In this document: piece by piece, positions 26,349 through 38,796 of the stretch
Layout: each line of letters opens with the position of its first letter
Position numbering within the stretch: position 1 is the first letter of the stretch
Assembly: GCF_030463565.1 (NCBI RefSeq)
Contig: NC_134652.1
Span: 12,377,397-12,441,396, forward strand
Reading direction: 5' to 3'
Source: Pelecanus crispus
Taxonomy: Eukaryota; Chordata; Aves; Pelecaniformes; Pelecanidae
DNA length: 64,000 nt
Position numbers and translations under genes: made by a program
Notes under the pieces: model-generated
What the model was told of the DNA's origin: nothing
What the model saw: only the letters and a program-made list of their open reading frames with translations
Databases searched by the model: none

Positions 26349-29300
26349 TGCTGTCCTAAGACTGCCAGCTAAGGAGATATAGCTGGGGAGGGGAAAGGAA
26401 AATAAAAACTCTGTGTGAGGCAGACCCCTGCCTGTTACAGGGGCCTTGATAAAGGCCACTAAATTATTTTAGATGATCTTTAAAAACCAAAACAAACAAA
26501 AAACAAACCCAGGAGGCATTCAAAAGCAGGCTTTCTAATAGGAAAAGGATACACACACCTACCTATCCTGCCCTTAGATGCTTCCTTCAAGAAGAGAGAT
26601 GGAAAATAGCACAAATAAAACTTACATTGCTGCTAGAGCCATATGAAGCTTTTCAGTAGCAGAAGTGCTTCAACCTCCAGATTTATTAGGAGGGAAGTGA
26701 CATTTATAGCCCTATTGAAAACAGAAATAAAGAAAAGCAATGAAGAGACCAGTTGTTTCCCCTGCCTTCCTTCCTCTCTCGCCTCCCCTTAACTCATATA
26801 CCCTCCAGGAAGAAAGATTTTACTCTCCTTTGACTTTTCAGAACAGCTGGTCTGTCTCTAACAAATGAGATACCCAGAAGAGGAAGTTTAGGAGGAGTGA
26901 TCGAGCTGCTGAAGAGGCCCAGCTGACCTCAGGGCATCGCCTCCCCTCTATTGCAGAAACCCAACCCTTCCTAAATGCCAAAGTTTAGGCATTTCCCCAC
27001 AGCAGTTCAGGGAAATCTCTGTTTTGTGGGATGTATATTGCTAATACTTCTCATCATTGCTCAAATCCCACTCTCCGTTTCATCTGAGGAATGCAGAGAC
27101 AAACCAGACACTGCTATTTTGACCATTACACCGCTGACAACTGCTGTCAGCCTTACATGCAAAGGGCTATGATTTTATGTAGAAATTTTACAGTCATTTC
27201 CAACAAGCAGTATTTTCTTAATTCTTTAGAGATGTGTCATTTGCTTAGTTATTTAAGTGGTGTTAGGTTTCCCCTAAGGAAAGGGAAGCAAGAATTTCAT
27301 ATCAGAACAAGAGCTGACGCATTTCAAACCAGATGCATTAAAAAATGCTTTCATGTCAAATGTTGCAATGAGTGGGGAGAGCCCCACCATTCTGCACAGC
27401 CAAGGAAGACCTTCAGAGTTAATAGAGAGAGTCATACTGATGGCAGGCTATCTGTATCATTGTTCCACATTAGCAACAGTGCAAAATGAGAGCTACAAAA
27501 AAATGCCAGGGCAAGCAGAGAGACACTGTGTTCATTAAGGGTTGCAGATGGTAGTTAAAGCCTGTCAGCAAAATGCTGTGTACATTCCTTAAGCAGTTCA
27601 GTTCAAACAGCAAACACAAACCACTACAGGAATGGCACGTTCCTCAAGTCATTTCCAAAGTACTGGCCTCAGCTAAGACCAGAGGACCACAAGCTACTAA
27701 TGAATGTGCAGACGGGTCTCTGAATGATGCTCAAAGGTGGTATAGGGTCTGCAGCAATACTTGTCAGAAACGTTGTCCAGCAGACTGAATGTCAAAGGGG
27801 GATGCTTTAATTATTATTGACAGCAGCCACTTTTTTTAGGAGCTCCTAAGTTTCTTGAAATTGTACCCAAAGCCCACAGATTGTCCAGAGAAGTCGCTCT
27901 TTGAAATGCCTCATCTTGAAGCTCCCAGCCATAAATCTGCCTCCACTGTCCCTGCATCCAGGTGGACAACTTGGATATCATTGCATCAAGTCACTGAACT
28001 CTATACCCAACTCCTATTAGAGGTGAGCTTGAAGTGACAAATTTAGATCTTCATGCTGCTGTAAACTAGCAGATATTCAGAAGCAAGATCAGAGCCCTGT
28101 CTCCTGTTTCCAGCAGATGTGTGAAAAAGCTAGCTTGAGAGAGTTAAGCAGTGGCAGTCTTTAGTTCAAGCATGTGCTGCCATAACATACCATGAAATTA
28201 TCATCTAGCAATGACTTAATCTGTGACCTGAAAAGTGTCCCCTTCCCCAGGAGGGGGAAGCAATACTGTCCAATCAAAGGCTGTCATTCACAAACCAAGT
28301 GTAATTAGCCAGAGACATGTTGCTACTGATAATAACTATAATGAATCCCAAGCAGAGACACCTTCCCTGGCAGGCTGCTGTTTGGGCTTGAAAAACAGTT
28401 TCAGAATAAATAAAATAAAAACAGAAGCCATCACATTAGCTACTGATTTTTCACCTCCTACTCAAGCTCTCCATAGAGATCCACTCTGGGCTCTGTCAAA
28501 AGCAAGCAATTACTCTCAGTCGGAGATATCTGGCATGGAGGGAGTGACTTAGTGCATTCCTTGGGGTGGGTGGGTATTTTTATACTAATTCAGATAATGG
28601 AGCTGGCTTGCTGAGTGGGAGGACTACTCATTTTCAAGACTACCTCCCAGCCCCTCTTCCACTCCATTCTTTGATTTTCAACATACTCCCACTGCTTCAT
28701 GACTGGTGCATTACACATAACCAGCTCCTGAGGTGACTGCTCCTGGGTAACAAGAGAGAATTGCTCACATTCCAACATTGGGAGAGTTGATTTTCTTTTT
28801 TTTTTTCCTTTTTTTTTTGTATTGCATATAACAACATGTATATTACACTGCACTGCAGCAAACCCACATTTTTTCCCTCCACCTCCCCTCATATCACACA
28901 GTTTAGAAAGGTAACTGAGAATGCCAATAACAAAGAAATCAGATGATGCCCTGTTGCAGAAAGATCTGGCCACAGCTTGTGCTTGGCTTTGCACAACTGG
29001 TCTCAAAAGGTACCAGACTGGTAACCAGTTATCTCAGCCAACACCAGGGCAGGAAAAGAACTCATGTCTGACTTCCAGCTGATATTTCTGACATCTCTGG
29101 CCAGGGCCTCCAAGCCGATATCCTGGGCTGATGGCTCGTCTGGGCACGTACTAACTTCTCCCCGTTCTGCTAAGCCAGCATTTGTATTTCTGTTCCCTTT
29201 CACTTGCTGTCAGAGGATAAAGTGAGTCAAGAGAAAGCCTGTGCCAGCAAGCTGAGACCGTTCAAGGCACATTCCAGGCATACTGCTGGTACAGGCAGCT

Positions 29301-29600
29301 TATTCCAAAAGACAGCCAAGACCTACAGCCCCCTTCCAACTTCCAGCTATGCCAAACCTGTTACTCCCTGCTTGGGTCCATTAGACTGTGTGTAAAGTGA
29401 TGTTGTATCTCTACAGCCTTGCAAGAATTTGATGGTGTCTGTAAAAAGTTTTTTTTTGTTATAAAGTACTGAAGAATAGCATTGTGCAAAGTAACTTATT
29501 TGCTGGCAAGTTCTTTTTGTAATCATGTTAGTACAATCCAGGAGAAGAAATACAAGGGAAATATTTTAACATTATTCCCCTATTAAGCACAGTAGGTTAA

Positions 29601-29634
29601 TTATGCCATGTTATCAGTTACGCCATGTTATCAC
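29601..29634. repeat. 17-bp tandem duplication
   Basis: TTATGCCATGTTATCAG is followed by TTACGCCATGTTATCAC, with two differences. Confidence 0.9.
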
Positions 29635-31439
29635 CGTCAGCCTCATTGCCTAGATGGCATAGAGGTGCTTTCCTGGAAGATAATTTACTAGACCTTTTTT
29701 AATTGAACCCAAAGGTTTCCTTTCCTTCCACTTTTGAGTACACATTCTCCAGAACAGAATTGAAGTATTTACCCCAGATCGTTGAACGACAGTGAAATCT
29801 CTTTCTAGCCTTATCTGTGCTAGACAGCTGGCAACTGTGGACGTCTGTGGCATCCGCATAGAGACGTTTTCAGGGGCTGCTGCTGACAGTACACTGCAGT
29901 GTGAGAGCCTGCAACGTAACAGGGATTTTTTTTTTCAGTACAGAATATCTCTCTTGCAAAAAAGCATGTCCCTTGCCAGGATAATATTGCCTGCTGTACA
30001 CCAACTGCATAAGAGCAAATAAATTACAGCGGCACATCCAGATCTCAGAGTTCACTACAGGGAAATCTTGTCAGCAAACTTCCCCTATGGAATACATAAT
30101 ATGGTCTTCAAATACATTATCACTAGTAGTAGACAGCTGGAAGTCAAACAGCAGCTATAAAACCCTTTGAGATACGACAGTGGCACCTTACAAATGGGTA
30201 TTGTTCAACACCTCTTATCATGTCTACCACTTTATTTTCTCCCCCATTATGAATCACACTGGTTTCTCTGATACAACGCACACAGCGAGCAGGTAAGGTA
30301 GCTGGCCAAAGAAAGCAAATCTTAGCTCTGTCTAATTCCACAATGAAGGTAATTAGTCACATCCTTGCTCTTATCATTTAAAACATCGCAGAAGAAAGAA
30401 AGGACCTACCTGCCACTGAAAGTTTATTTAGATTGAGATAGATGAGACTTAAAGACAATAGTAATGTTTCAACAATTTGGTGTTCAAACTTAATCCACAA
30501 TAAAGGTAGCACTGCTATGGTTTACCTTATTCAAAGATTTGACTTACAAGTAAAAGAAGTTAAACTGAAGGAGGTACCATTTCTCTAAAATATTAAATTA
30601 TTATTAAATATTAAAACATTAAATTACCATGGAATATTGTGCAGATAAATCCTCAGATTTTCAGAAAAAACAAAACTCTCTACTATGAAAAAGAGAGGAA
30701 CAGTTGTTTCTGAGGTAGCAAGTCAGAACAAATATGCAAGAGAAGGAGAAGAGGAGGGAAATATAATGAAGAAGGAGAAAAGCTTTTAAATTTGGCTATG
30801 CATAAGAAAACAAAAATTACTCACTTCTCTCAACCTAAACTATGCTGAGTTTTTCTCTGTAATATAAATTTAGGCTTCCAATCCAGAGTCAGACCTACAT
30901 TAGCATCACAACACTGAGTCACGCAGCTGACTGACGCAGACATACTGAGCTCTCCAGCTGAAGAACTTAAGCCTTTCCCTATTAAAAACAGAAACAGTCT
31001 TCCTTTCTTTTTTCTTTTCTTTTTTTTTTTTTAAACATACTGCTCCTCTTAGGAATGTCAACAGCTTTAAAATGGTGTAGTCTAAGTGTTCTAACTTAGA
31101 AATTAAATTCTCTTCTTGGACAATAAGCAACCTGCAACCTGAAAACCAATGTTACCTTCTGTGACAGCCTGGTTCATTTAAAGTTTAAAACCTTTTTTAC
31201 TCCTTTGTGCAACTTCCCATGAGTAAAGTAGAAGCCTATCCCATCATGGGAAAAGCTGCTGCTAAAGTACTATGATGCCCAAGTACTGCACATCAGTTTT
31301 AGTGTGAAAGATTAAGAAATAATCCCCATTGGGCAAGTATTCCTGGAACTCTTGAAGCCTGAAAGTCAGTTAGCTGTGAAAGGCTAATGAATATTGAAGG
31401 CAATAACAAAAACAGCATTTTGTAACTCACTTCAAGAAG

Positions 31440-31830
31440 TTCTGACCATGGTAGTTGCCATAATCATGTCTCATGTTATCGTGTATTTCAAATGAAGAGG
31501 ATTTAAATTTAAAAATGCGACCCAATTGCGTATCTCACCACTGATTAACCCGCAGTTTGTCTTTTAAGCCACCAGTAATAAGCAAAGAGTAGCTCTTTGT
31601 CATCCTAGAAGATGAGAGCACTTTTCCATTAATAAGTCATTTGCCCATAAATCAGCGCTTATCAAAAGCAACATTTGACGTGCGCAAGCAGAGGAATAAG
31701 AGAGGAACTCGGCGAGCGAGCAGCAGGCTGAACGGGCGCACAGAAGCGTGCTATACACTGGGCCAAATGTGTGTATCACACAGAGATTCAGCACAGCTAA
31801 TGACATCTTTTCTTGCCAGGCATTAAGATC
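31440..31830. promoter_or_regulatory. Candidate conserved non-coding element
   Basis: Repeat-free, AT-rich DNA that nevertheless keeps CpGs (aatgcgaccc, gacgtgcgcaag, gaactcggcgagcgagc), with TAAT/ATTA homeodomain cores and TTATCA sites. It has no coding frame of note. The call rests on composition only. Confidence 0.3.
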
Positions 31831-31973
31831 CCATTAACTGGTGAATCATTCTACCATCTGCAAAAAGCAGGTCCTTCCTCCCCGCTCCTCTCACTCAGGA
31901 CAAGTAATGGGGAGGCTTGAAAACAACTTTCAGCTCTTTCAATTTGTCCTTATGAGCAGTTTCATTGCCTCCC

Positions 31974-31997
31974 TTGGTGATATCATTGGTGATATCT
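31974..31997. repeat. 12-bp tandem duplication (TTGGTGATATCA/T)
   Basis: Two adjacent copies differ only at the last base. Each contains a GATATC palindrome. Confidence 0.85.
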
Positions 31998-32197
31998 CCA
32001 GTTCTCTCTCAACGAGATTTTACTACAGTGTAATGCAACACGCAGAGACCAACAGGTTTCCAAGCTGCATACACACCAGCATTCAAAATGACAACCAAAA
32101 TTGACCCCTTTGAAGACAGCTGCATTGACAAATAGATGGTTTCATGATCACTGCCATTAAGCAAAGCAGCATTTATTTTAGAGCCAGGATTGAAGAA

Positions 32198-32222
32198 ACC
32201 CAAAGCATTCTATGATTCTATG
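32198..32222 (+). mobile_element. Very short CR1 3' tail remnant
   Basis: AACCCAAAGC followed by ATTCTATGATTCTATGA matches the last bases of a CR1 3' end. The sequence upstream is not recognisably CR1, so this is either a severely 5'-truncated insertion or an eroded copy. Confidence 0.6.
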
Positions 32223-33282
32223 AAATACAAAATACTACAACAGAGCATTAAATTGGGAGACTAACAAATAAAACTGAATCTAGCTACCTGCTAAGCCCCC
32301 AGTCATCTTGCAATTTCCAGAGACCACAGGAATCTTCTGGCAGGCCAGATACAAAGGAGGGCAGTTTTGTTTGCAGGTCAGTACCTGCCACAAAGTTTTA
32401 CTTGGTGGTTTGGTGCTCTGATGCCATACAAAAACCTAGGCAAAGAAGGAACTCACACCACCTGTCTATCTCGAGCTGCCAGTTGACAACCACACGCCAG
32501 GAACTGCTTCTCTTCCTCGTTCCAAGTAGGCCAATTAGTCACTCATCAGGATGGCCAGACCCAGGGCTGTTACAGTAGTGAGTTACTGGTTCAAAAGTTA
32601 CTGTGAATGCGGTTCCCCAAGAATTTCCTTAGTAGCAGTCCACATTCCACATCATTCCCACCAGAGCTGGCATGGCTGTTTGGACACCCACACTGCCAAC
32701 CAGACTGGATAATTGATCCAGATGCAAAAAAAACCCCAAAAAGGTACTTTTTGCTGTGCTAGCATCATGGGAAACCTGGCATGAAAGCTGGTTAACAAGA
32801 CTTCAGCAACATTGCTGTAAAAAGCAAAACTATAGCCAAATGATCTGTTTTAGCAAGGAAGCTGTTTTTGTGGGTTTTTTTTAAAGCTTCTTTTCGAAAT
32901 AGTTAAAGCTGCAGTTCAAACTCTGCGTTAGGCAGTATCTCCTCCCTTACCATCTTTTTTTTTTTTTTTAAACACTCATCTGGCTTCCAGATCAAAATGA
33001 GAGTGCTACTAATGGTCTTGAAATCAGCTTAGGGGAAAAAAAAAACCCACCACCAAGACAATTCAGACAGTCTAACTGATTTCACATGCATTTAGAGAGA
33101 CTTAAACAACAGCCCACAACATGCTGTTGCCCCCCAAGTTACCTCTAAATCTCTAAAACCTAGGGCTGCTCCCTCCCCACGCCTGGTCAAAAACAAGGGG
33201 GGATGGAGCCTGTCCAAACACCCTCCCACCCTAGTCTGTTATTCACATTCAGACTCCAATTTCTATCGAAGATAAAGAAGAT

Positions 33283-33361
33283 GGGGGGGGGGGGGGGGGG
33301 GGGGTTGGACTAGATGACCTTTAAAGGTCCCTTCCAACCCAAACTATTCTCTGATTCTAAG
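33283..33361 (+). mobile_element. CR1 3'-end fragment preceded by a G22 run
   Basis: After 22 consecutive G (33283-33304) comes ttggactagatgacct, then aaggtcccttccaacccaaa and a diverged ATTCTCTGATTCTA tail. This is the standard CR1 3' UTR end. CR1 has GGGGTTGGACTAGATGACC here, so the G-run is probably an expansion of that short G-tract. Confidence 0.88.
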
Positions 33362-36300
33362 AGCATCACAGTGCTTAACACCTAGTTTTTCTAGTTATTT
33401 CCCTTAAGTCCCACATTTAAATAAACAAGAATTGAAACAGGAGAAGGGGGAGGTTCAGGTTGCAGTTGCACAAATTTCAAGGGCTTCACACTGAATGGAA
33501 CACCACACTCGTAAAATTGTTCTTAGCTGCCTGGTGCACCAGAAGGATCATTTCTATCTCAAGAATGACTTTTGCAGACCTTGTGTTTTTGGGACTTAGT
33601 TAGTTTTTCTGTATAGAGACAACAACTAACTTAGGAAATCGTAGATATTGTTTAGCTAACATGCAAGCCTACCCATGCTTCATTATGGCATGGAGCATCT
33701 AATCTCTTCTTCACTTTACATTACAAAGAATGCATCCCTGGGGTTTTTTGTTTTGGTTTTAGAGAGCATTATTAAGTGCTGTGCCAAGAAACCTGATTAA
33801 GACACTATTTTAACTTGTAAGTTCTTCTAAAACAAACATTCAATTGACAGTAGATGACAAATGAACTCCTCTAAAAGAACATTTTAAAATCAAAGAGGTA
33901 AACCAATTCTACCCTGCAAGAAGAGGAAAAAATTACCAATTCATTAAGACTAGTTTGATATACATTCACTCGACAAAGAAATGCAGATTGTCACAGCTGT
34001 CTTAAGCAGCAATTACAAAGGAGTTATTCAGAAGCACTAACCATTCCTTGGTAAGAGTTATTCACTACGGTGGCAGTGCACAGTCAGTCTCCTGATGGTT
34101 CCTCAATGTCCCCAGCAGTTGGAAGTGTCAACGTTGCACCTTCTGACAGAAAGCTCCTGAGAACGGGCAGTACTGGGCCACTGTGAGCTACGCACGAGAA
34201 AAATGACATATGAAAACTTTACTGAGCTCTCCAGGAACCTGGGCTTTCCTTTATTTTCCCCCATTTCCTTATTCTAAGATTCCACAAATAATCCATGAAT
34301 AACTTATTCAATGATTTAAGTTCCCTTTCTTAATCACCACTTCTGTGGTTCATGGTGAAGAGTTTTGTGCTCTTTTATTCCTAGCTATCTATCTCCACAT
34401 TCCAAGTGTACCGCTCCAGCAGCATCTGGTCGGGCAACTTAGATGGTGCTGTTAGTACTCTCCAACGAGATGAGTACCTCAGCACTGCACTTTATGGCAG
34501 CTGTTGCTGAAGAAGCCTCCATGTCATGGGTCTGCCATGGACATCACCTCTCCATAGGATTTCTCCTTCCCTTCCCTTCTGTGTCCTCAATTACCTTCAG
34601 CTTGTATGCTTGCTCTTCTAGTCTTCAAACACTGTCCTCACTGTGGCCATAACAGCAGATGGAGGAATCTTGGGGGGGGAGCGGACATCTCACTATTCTC
34701 TCTGCATGTCGGTGCTTCCCTCAAATCACTATTTTGTTAACTGCACAGCAGCTAAGTTAATGCCTCAGTATTAGACTCACGGGATATTAGAATTATATAG
34801 GGGGAAAAGGAAATGAGTAGCAAGAGGAAGTGTTAATACAGCGTGTTTATAGCAGGACTTTCTGTCCTCTTGCATTAGGTAGGTGTAAGTAACCCAACAA
34901 GATTTCTCATTTAAAAAGAAAAAAACCTGAAAAAAAAACATTTTTTTGGTAAAAAACCTGTAAACACTGCAGGGACCAAACAAACAACTTGCTGTGTAAG
35001 TGTATATGGCAGCTCTCCCTCTGGGAAAAGTTTTTATTTTTCTCTTTGTGATTTATCCACAACTCAAACCTCTGCGTCCTCCCCACCCTTCAGAGGCTGC
35101 CAGTTCACATAGTTTTGCAACACGATCGTCGATGCATCTCACGAGGCTTTATAATGCCACCTTAATTTTCCACTCTGACCAACTCTCTCCCCCTTAAACT
35201 TCCCACAGGGCAAGAATTTGAAAGAAACAAAAGAGGAGTCAGTCACCTAACTTCACATTTGCAATGAGTGGCTGCAGCCTGAGCTGAATCAGAGCCTTTT
35301 GAAATTGAGTCATTTTGTCTAGTTTGCTCTAATGTGATAAGCTAGATGGGATAGAAATTCTATATATTATTACACAGAATTATTTCAAAACATGGAGCTA
35401 AGATAAAAGCAGAGTCCAGGGAAGGCTAATCTGTGCCTGGCAGCCCACACTTTAATCACATGCCGATTACTTTGTTAGTCATCTCATCAGTGCTCTCAAC
35501 CCACTTCTGCTCCTCCTGCAGTAAACTTTAATTAACCAAAGAAACACTGGAGTTACTCACTGAGAACAGAGAAGTAGGAAAATGGAGGAGCTGAATGCCT
35601 CTCATCATAGAGGAGAGTGAATCAGTTTGGAGGTAGAGGAAAAGTCAACTCTTTAAACCAAAGCAGCAGAAATACCTGTCTGTGAGTGAACATTTTGAAA
35701 GAATGCAAAAGGAAGATTTTTGTACCATTGCACTTTCATGTTTCTTTCCCTGGCATATGTTTCGGGATAGCAGCTGGTCTTTTACAATAAATTAAATCGA
35801 TAAAAAAGCAAATAGAACAACACATGAGTCACCTACGTGAAGAGTTCACTAAAATCACTGCTCTTCATCTGCTGTGCATCATCCTTACTCTGATGGGACA
35901 ATTGTTAGCTAAAAGCCAAAAACAAGCAAGTCACATAATATCAATGTCTGTACTTCAGGCTGAGCCTTCAGTTCTTTCTAATTTTAGTGAGCTAGCACCA
36001 CCCCTACATGTCATGCCGATTACCACAACAGTAACAGCATCTGTCATGCTACCAGCAAGTAACATCTGAGGTGTTATGGTTTTGTTGTGCTCTTAGGGAT
36101 AATAATTAACCATTGCTGGAAAGGAAGACACTACAGCAAAGGATGATCCCACTGTGCAACTAGTTGAACAAGTTGTCATGACTTGCCAAAGAGAATCCGC
36201 AGCAGAGGTAAGGTTTTATCCTCCTGGATCACCATCCTTGCACCAGCACTAGCACTCTTCCCCGCCACATCAAGCCAGGCAGCAGGAGATCTGGAAGATG

Positions 36301-38781
36301 ATTAAAGTAAAATACGGTCCTGGCTTTTCAGCAGGGCCCATTTCCACATCAGTTCTGGAGTGCAAAGAACCTACTAGATTACTTTAGCTATTAGGTAAGT
36401 ATCAGAGAAACATAACAGTCTGGCAGGTCCCAGACTCTGCTGGGTTTTACAATAGCAGCCTGTACTCTGAGTCACACGGAAGAGCTGTGCTTCGGATGAA
36501 AGCTGCCTATTAGCCTTGCATGCTCATAAGAGATTCTGCATAGCATCCTGCACCCAGCATGCACCTGGCACATTTGCATAATTTGCAGTATTAGAGCAGA
36601 GAGAGAATTACGAAAACAATGACTGGGGCAATATTCAGCTTCAAATGGATGTGCTGCTACTACCTAACCATAACAGGCTGCTGACAGAACCACCTTTAGA
36701 CAGATTTGTCACTTCCTTGGCCTCATTGTTCCTAACCTCTGTATTACTCCATTAATGGCTCTCCCAGCTTCTCTTTCCTCCCACTCCTCACCGTGATCTA
36801 CATTTTGCCCATCCATAGCACTCTGCCACCGCACCACTCTCTCCCTTTCTCCCGCTCACGATGATATCTTTCTTTGTGCCAGCATCTCTGCTTCAGCCAC
36901 AACAGACCAAGATCAGCTACACCAGGATCCTGCTTTCGACAGTGACTACTGGCCAGATACCAGTAAGAATCAGACTCTTTCCCCTTCACTTGTGGAGCCT
37001 CCCCCCTTCTTCTGCCACTCACCTTGCTGTCAGCCAGCACTTGCTCTCATGCCTGATCACGTGAGGATACAAAAGATCCTAATAACTACGTTCGAGAGGA
37101 ACAAGAGCAAAGCTTTACAAGAGCTCGCCATCTGGACAGTGCTTGGTAGAGAGCTGTCACTCAGCACATTCACATGCCAAGTTGGATCTATCATTAGAGA
37201 GATGCCTGTACGCACAGGCTATATTCACAGCTGAAGCAGGGCAAACCTCAAAGAATTAACCTCCATTTTTACACACTCTCCTTTATCTCAGGCAATGCTG
37301 TAGAACCAGTGTCCCTGATCTGGCACTTCAAGATGCTATTGCTGCATCCCAAACAGCAAAACAAACACCAAAGGTAACGAGGGCTTGCTCCGCCTAAGCA
37401 CAGTGCAAGAGGCAGGAGATTCTTTCTTACCATTAAGGCTCCTATTCCCTTTAAACAATTTCAATTTTGTGGCAGCAAACTGCCATCTCCCTCCCCTAAT
37501 CAAAAACGCACAGTGGTAAGTGCACTTAGCCACCTCTGTATTTCACAGTCTAGAAAAAGAGAATGACTGTTGTGTTGGCACAGGAAGGATATGCAGGCAG
37601 CCGCGCACAAACCTGCTGACCTGGCACAACATTCAGCTGTAATGCAGAACTATTTTCCCATGCAACTCATTGTTAGCATTTAATTGTGAACACTGTAGCA
37701 AAGGCTAAGGGATTTGGACGGAGGTTATGGGAAGCGGAGCATGATTCAGAATGCTGTTCTGCAGCAGTTGGGAGAAGAGAGCAGAGGCTGCCTGGATAAA
37801 TGGGGAAGGCTGAAAGAAACTAGCACTGTGCAAACAGCCTGTCTCCAAACACAAATAAGACTGGATTGCCACAGAAATCAAGTTTCATAGCTGCTCTCAT
37901 GCCCACTGTAAAAGGTATATAAATCACATCAGTAATAAGAGTAATAAATCACATAAGTATCGCAGGATTCGGGGGGAGCAAAGGGAAAATTCAGCATGGG
38001 ATTTGCAGAAGACTGCAGTCCTGTGACTACAAAGGGGTGGCTTTGGAGCTGAAGGAGCCCATGTTATATAAATCAAATGTGAATCAAATTCAAAACTGAA
38101 TTTCAGGAAATTCACATACCAATGTAAAACAAGCAGAGCATAACGAACTGCTAATTTGTTGTCAGTTATGTCAAGTTCAGACCCTCTTTTTGATGTAAGG
38201 TTTTCAACTCGGATATAGATATGTCTTACAGTTTGATTTATACCAAGAGGTCGTATCTCCTCTAGACTGCACAGAGGAGTTTTGATAGTGGAATAATTAC
38301 TCACACACATAAAGAACAGACTTCATCATGCCTTCTGTCATGGTGTGTTACAACTCAAGTCCAAATCACTGATAAATGCTGTATCTAGTATGCCTGTAAC
38401 TGCAGAAATGCAGGAATACCTATATTCCTTACCTGTTCTCTTTCATATGCTTGTATGCTTTGATTAGAGTTCTAAAATAGTAATACAGCCATCAGAGAGG
38501 TAGATCAGAGACAGAAGTTTCAAGAGCCCCAGGTCCTCCCTGTGCAAGAAGCTCTTCTAAGCACTAAGTTCTTCTGCTGGTTCCCCTTTGTACTTGCCTG
38601 AAGCCCCACTCATTTCTGAAACTCTAATCATCTGTTTAGCTAGCATGAGACTTCCTAATAAGGGCTGAGTTTTCTTCCTAAATCCAAGATCACTATATGA
38701 TCCATAGATGGCAGAAATCTGCATCTAGACATTTTGTCCCTGCCAGCTGGTAGAGAAGCTACTCTAACACTACGTATAGTT

Positions 38782-38796
38782 AAAAAAAAAAAAAAA
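38782..38796. repeat. Poly-A run, 15 bases
   Basis: A15 homopolymer in unique sequence. Confidence 0.9.

Larger units (their letters stand above)
20652..32197. other. Intergenic, no gene seen apart from repeats listed
   Basis: Unique sequence with the MIR fossils at 24.1 and 25.1 kb, a poly-A run and small duplications. The open frames at 23244-23657 and 28590-29006 (137 and 138 codons) match no family I recognise. Confidence 0.7.

Noticed and set aside
26975..27172. 65-codon frame with a signal-peptide-like hydrophobic segment
   Set aside because: Too short, no splice context and no recognisable mature domain. Treated as chance.
28590..29006. 138-codon - strand frame
   Set aside because: Part of the product is Lys-rich translation of a T-run on the + strand. 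No domain.
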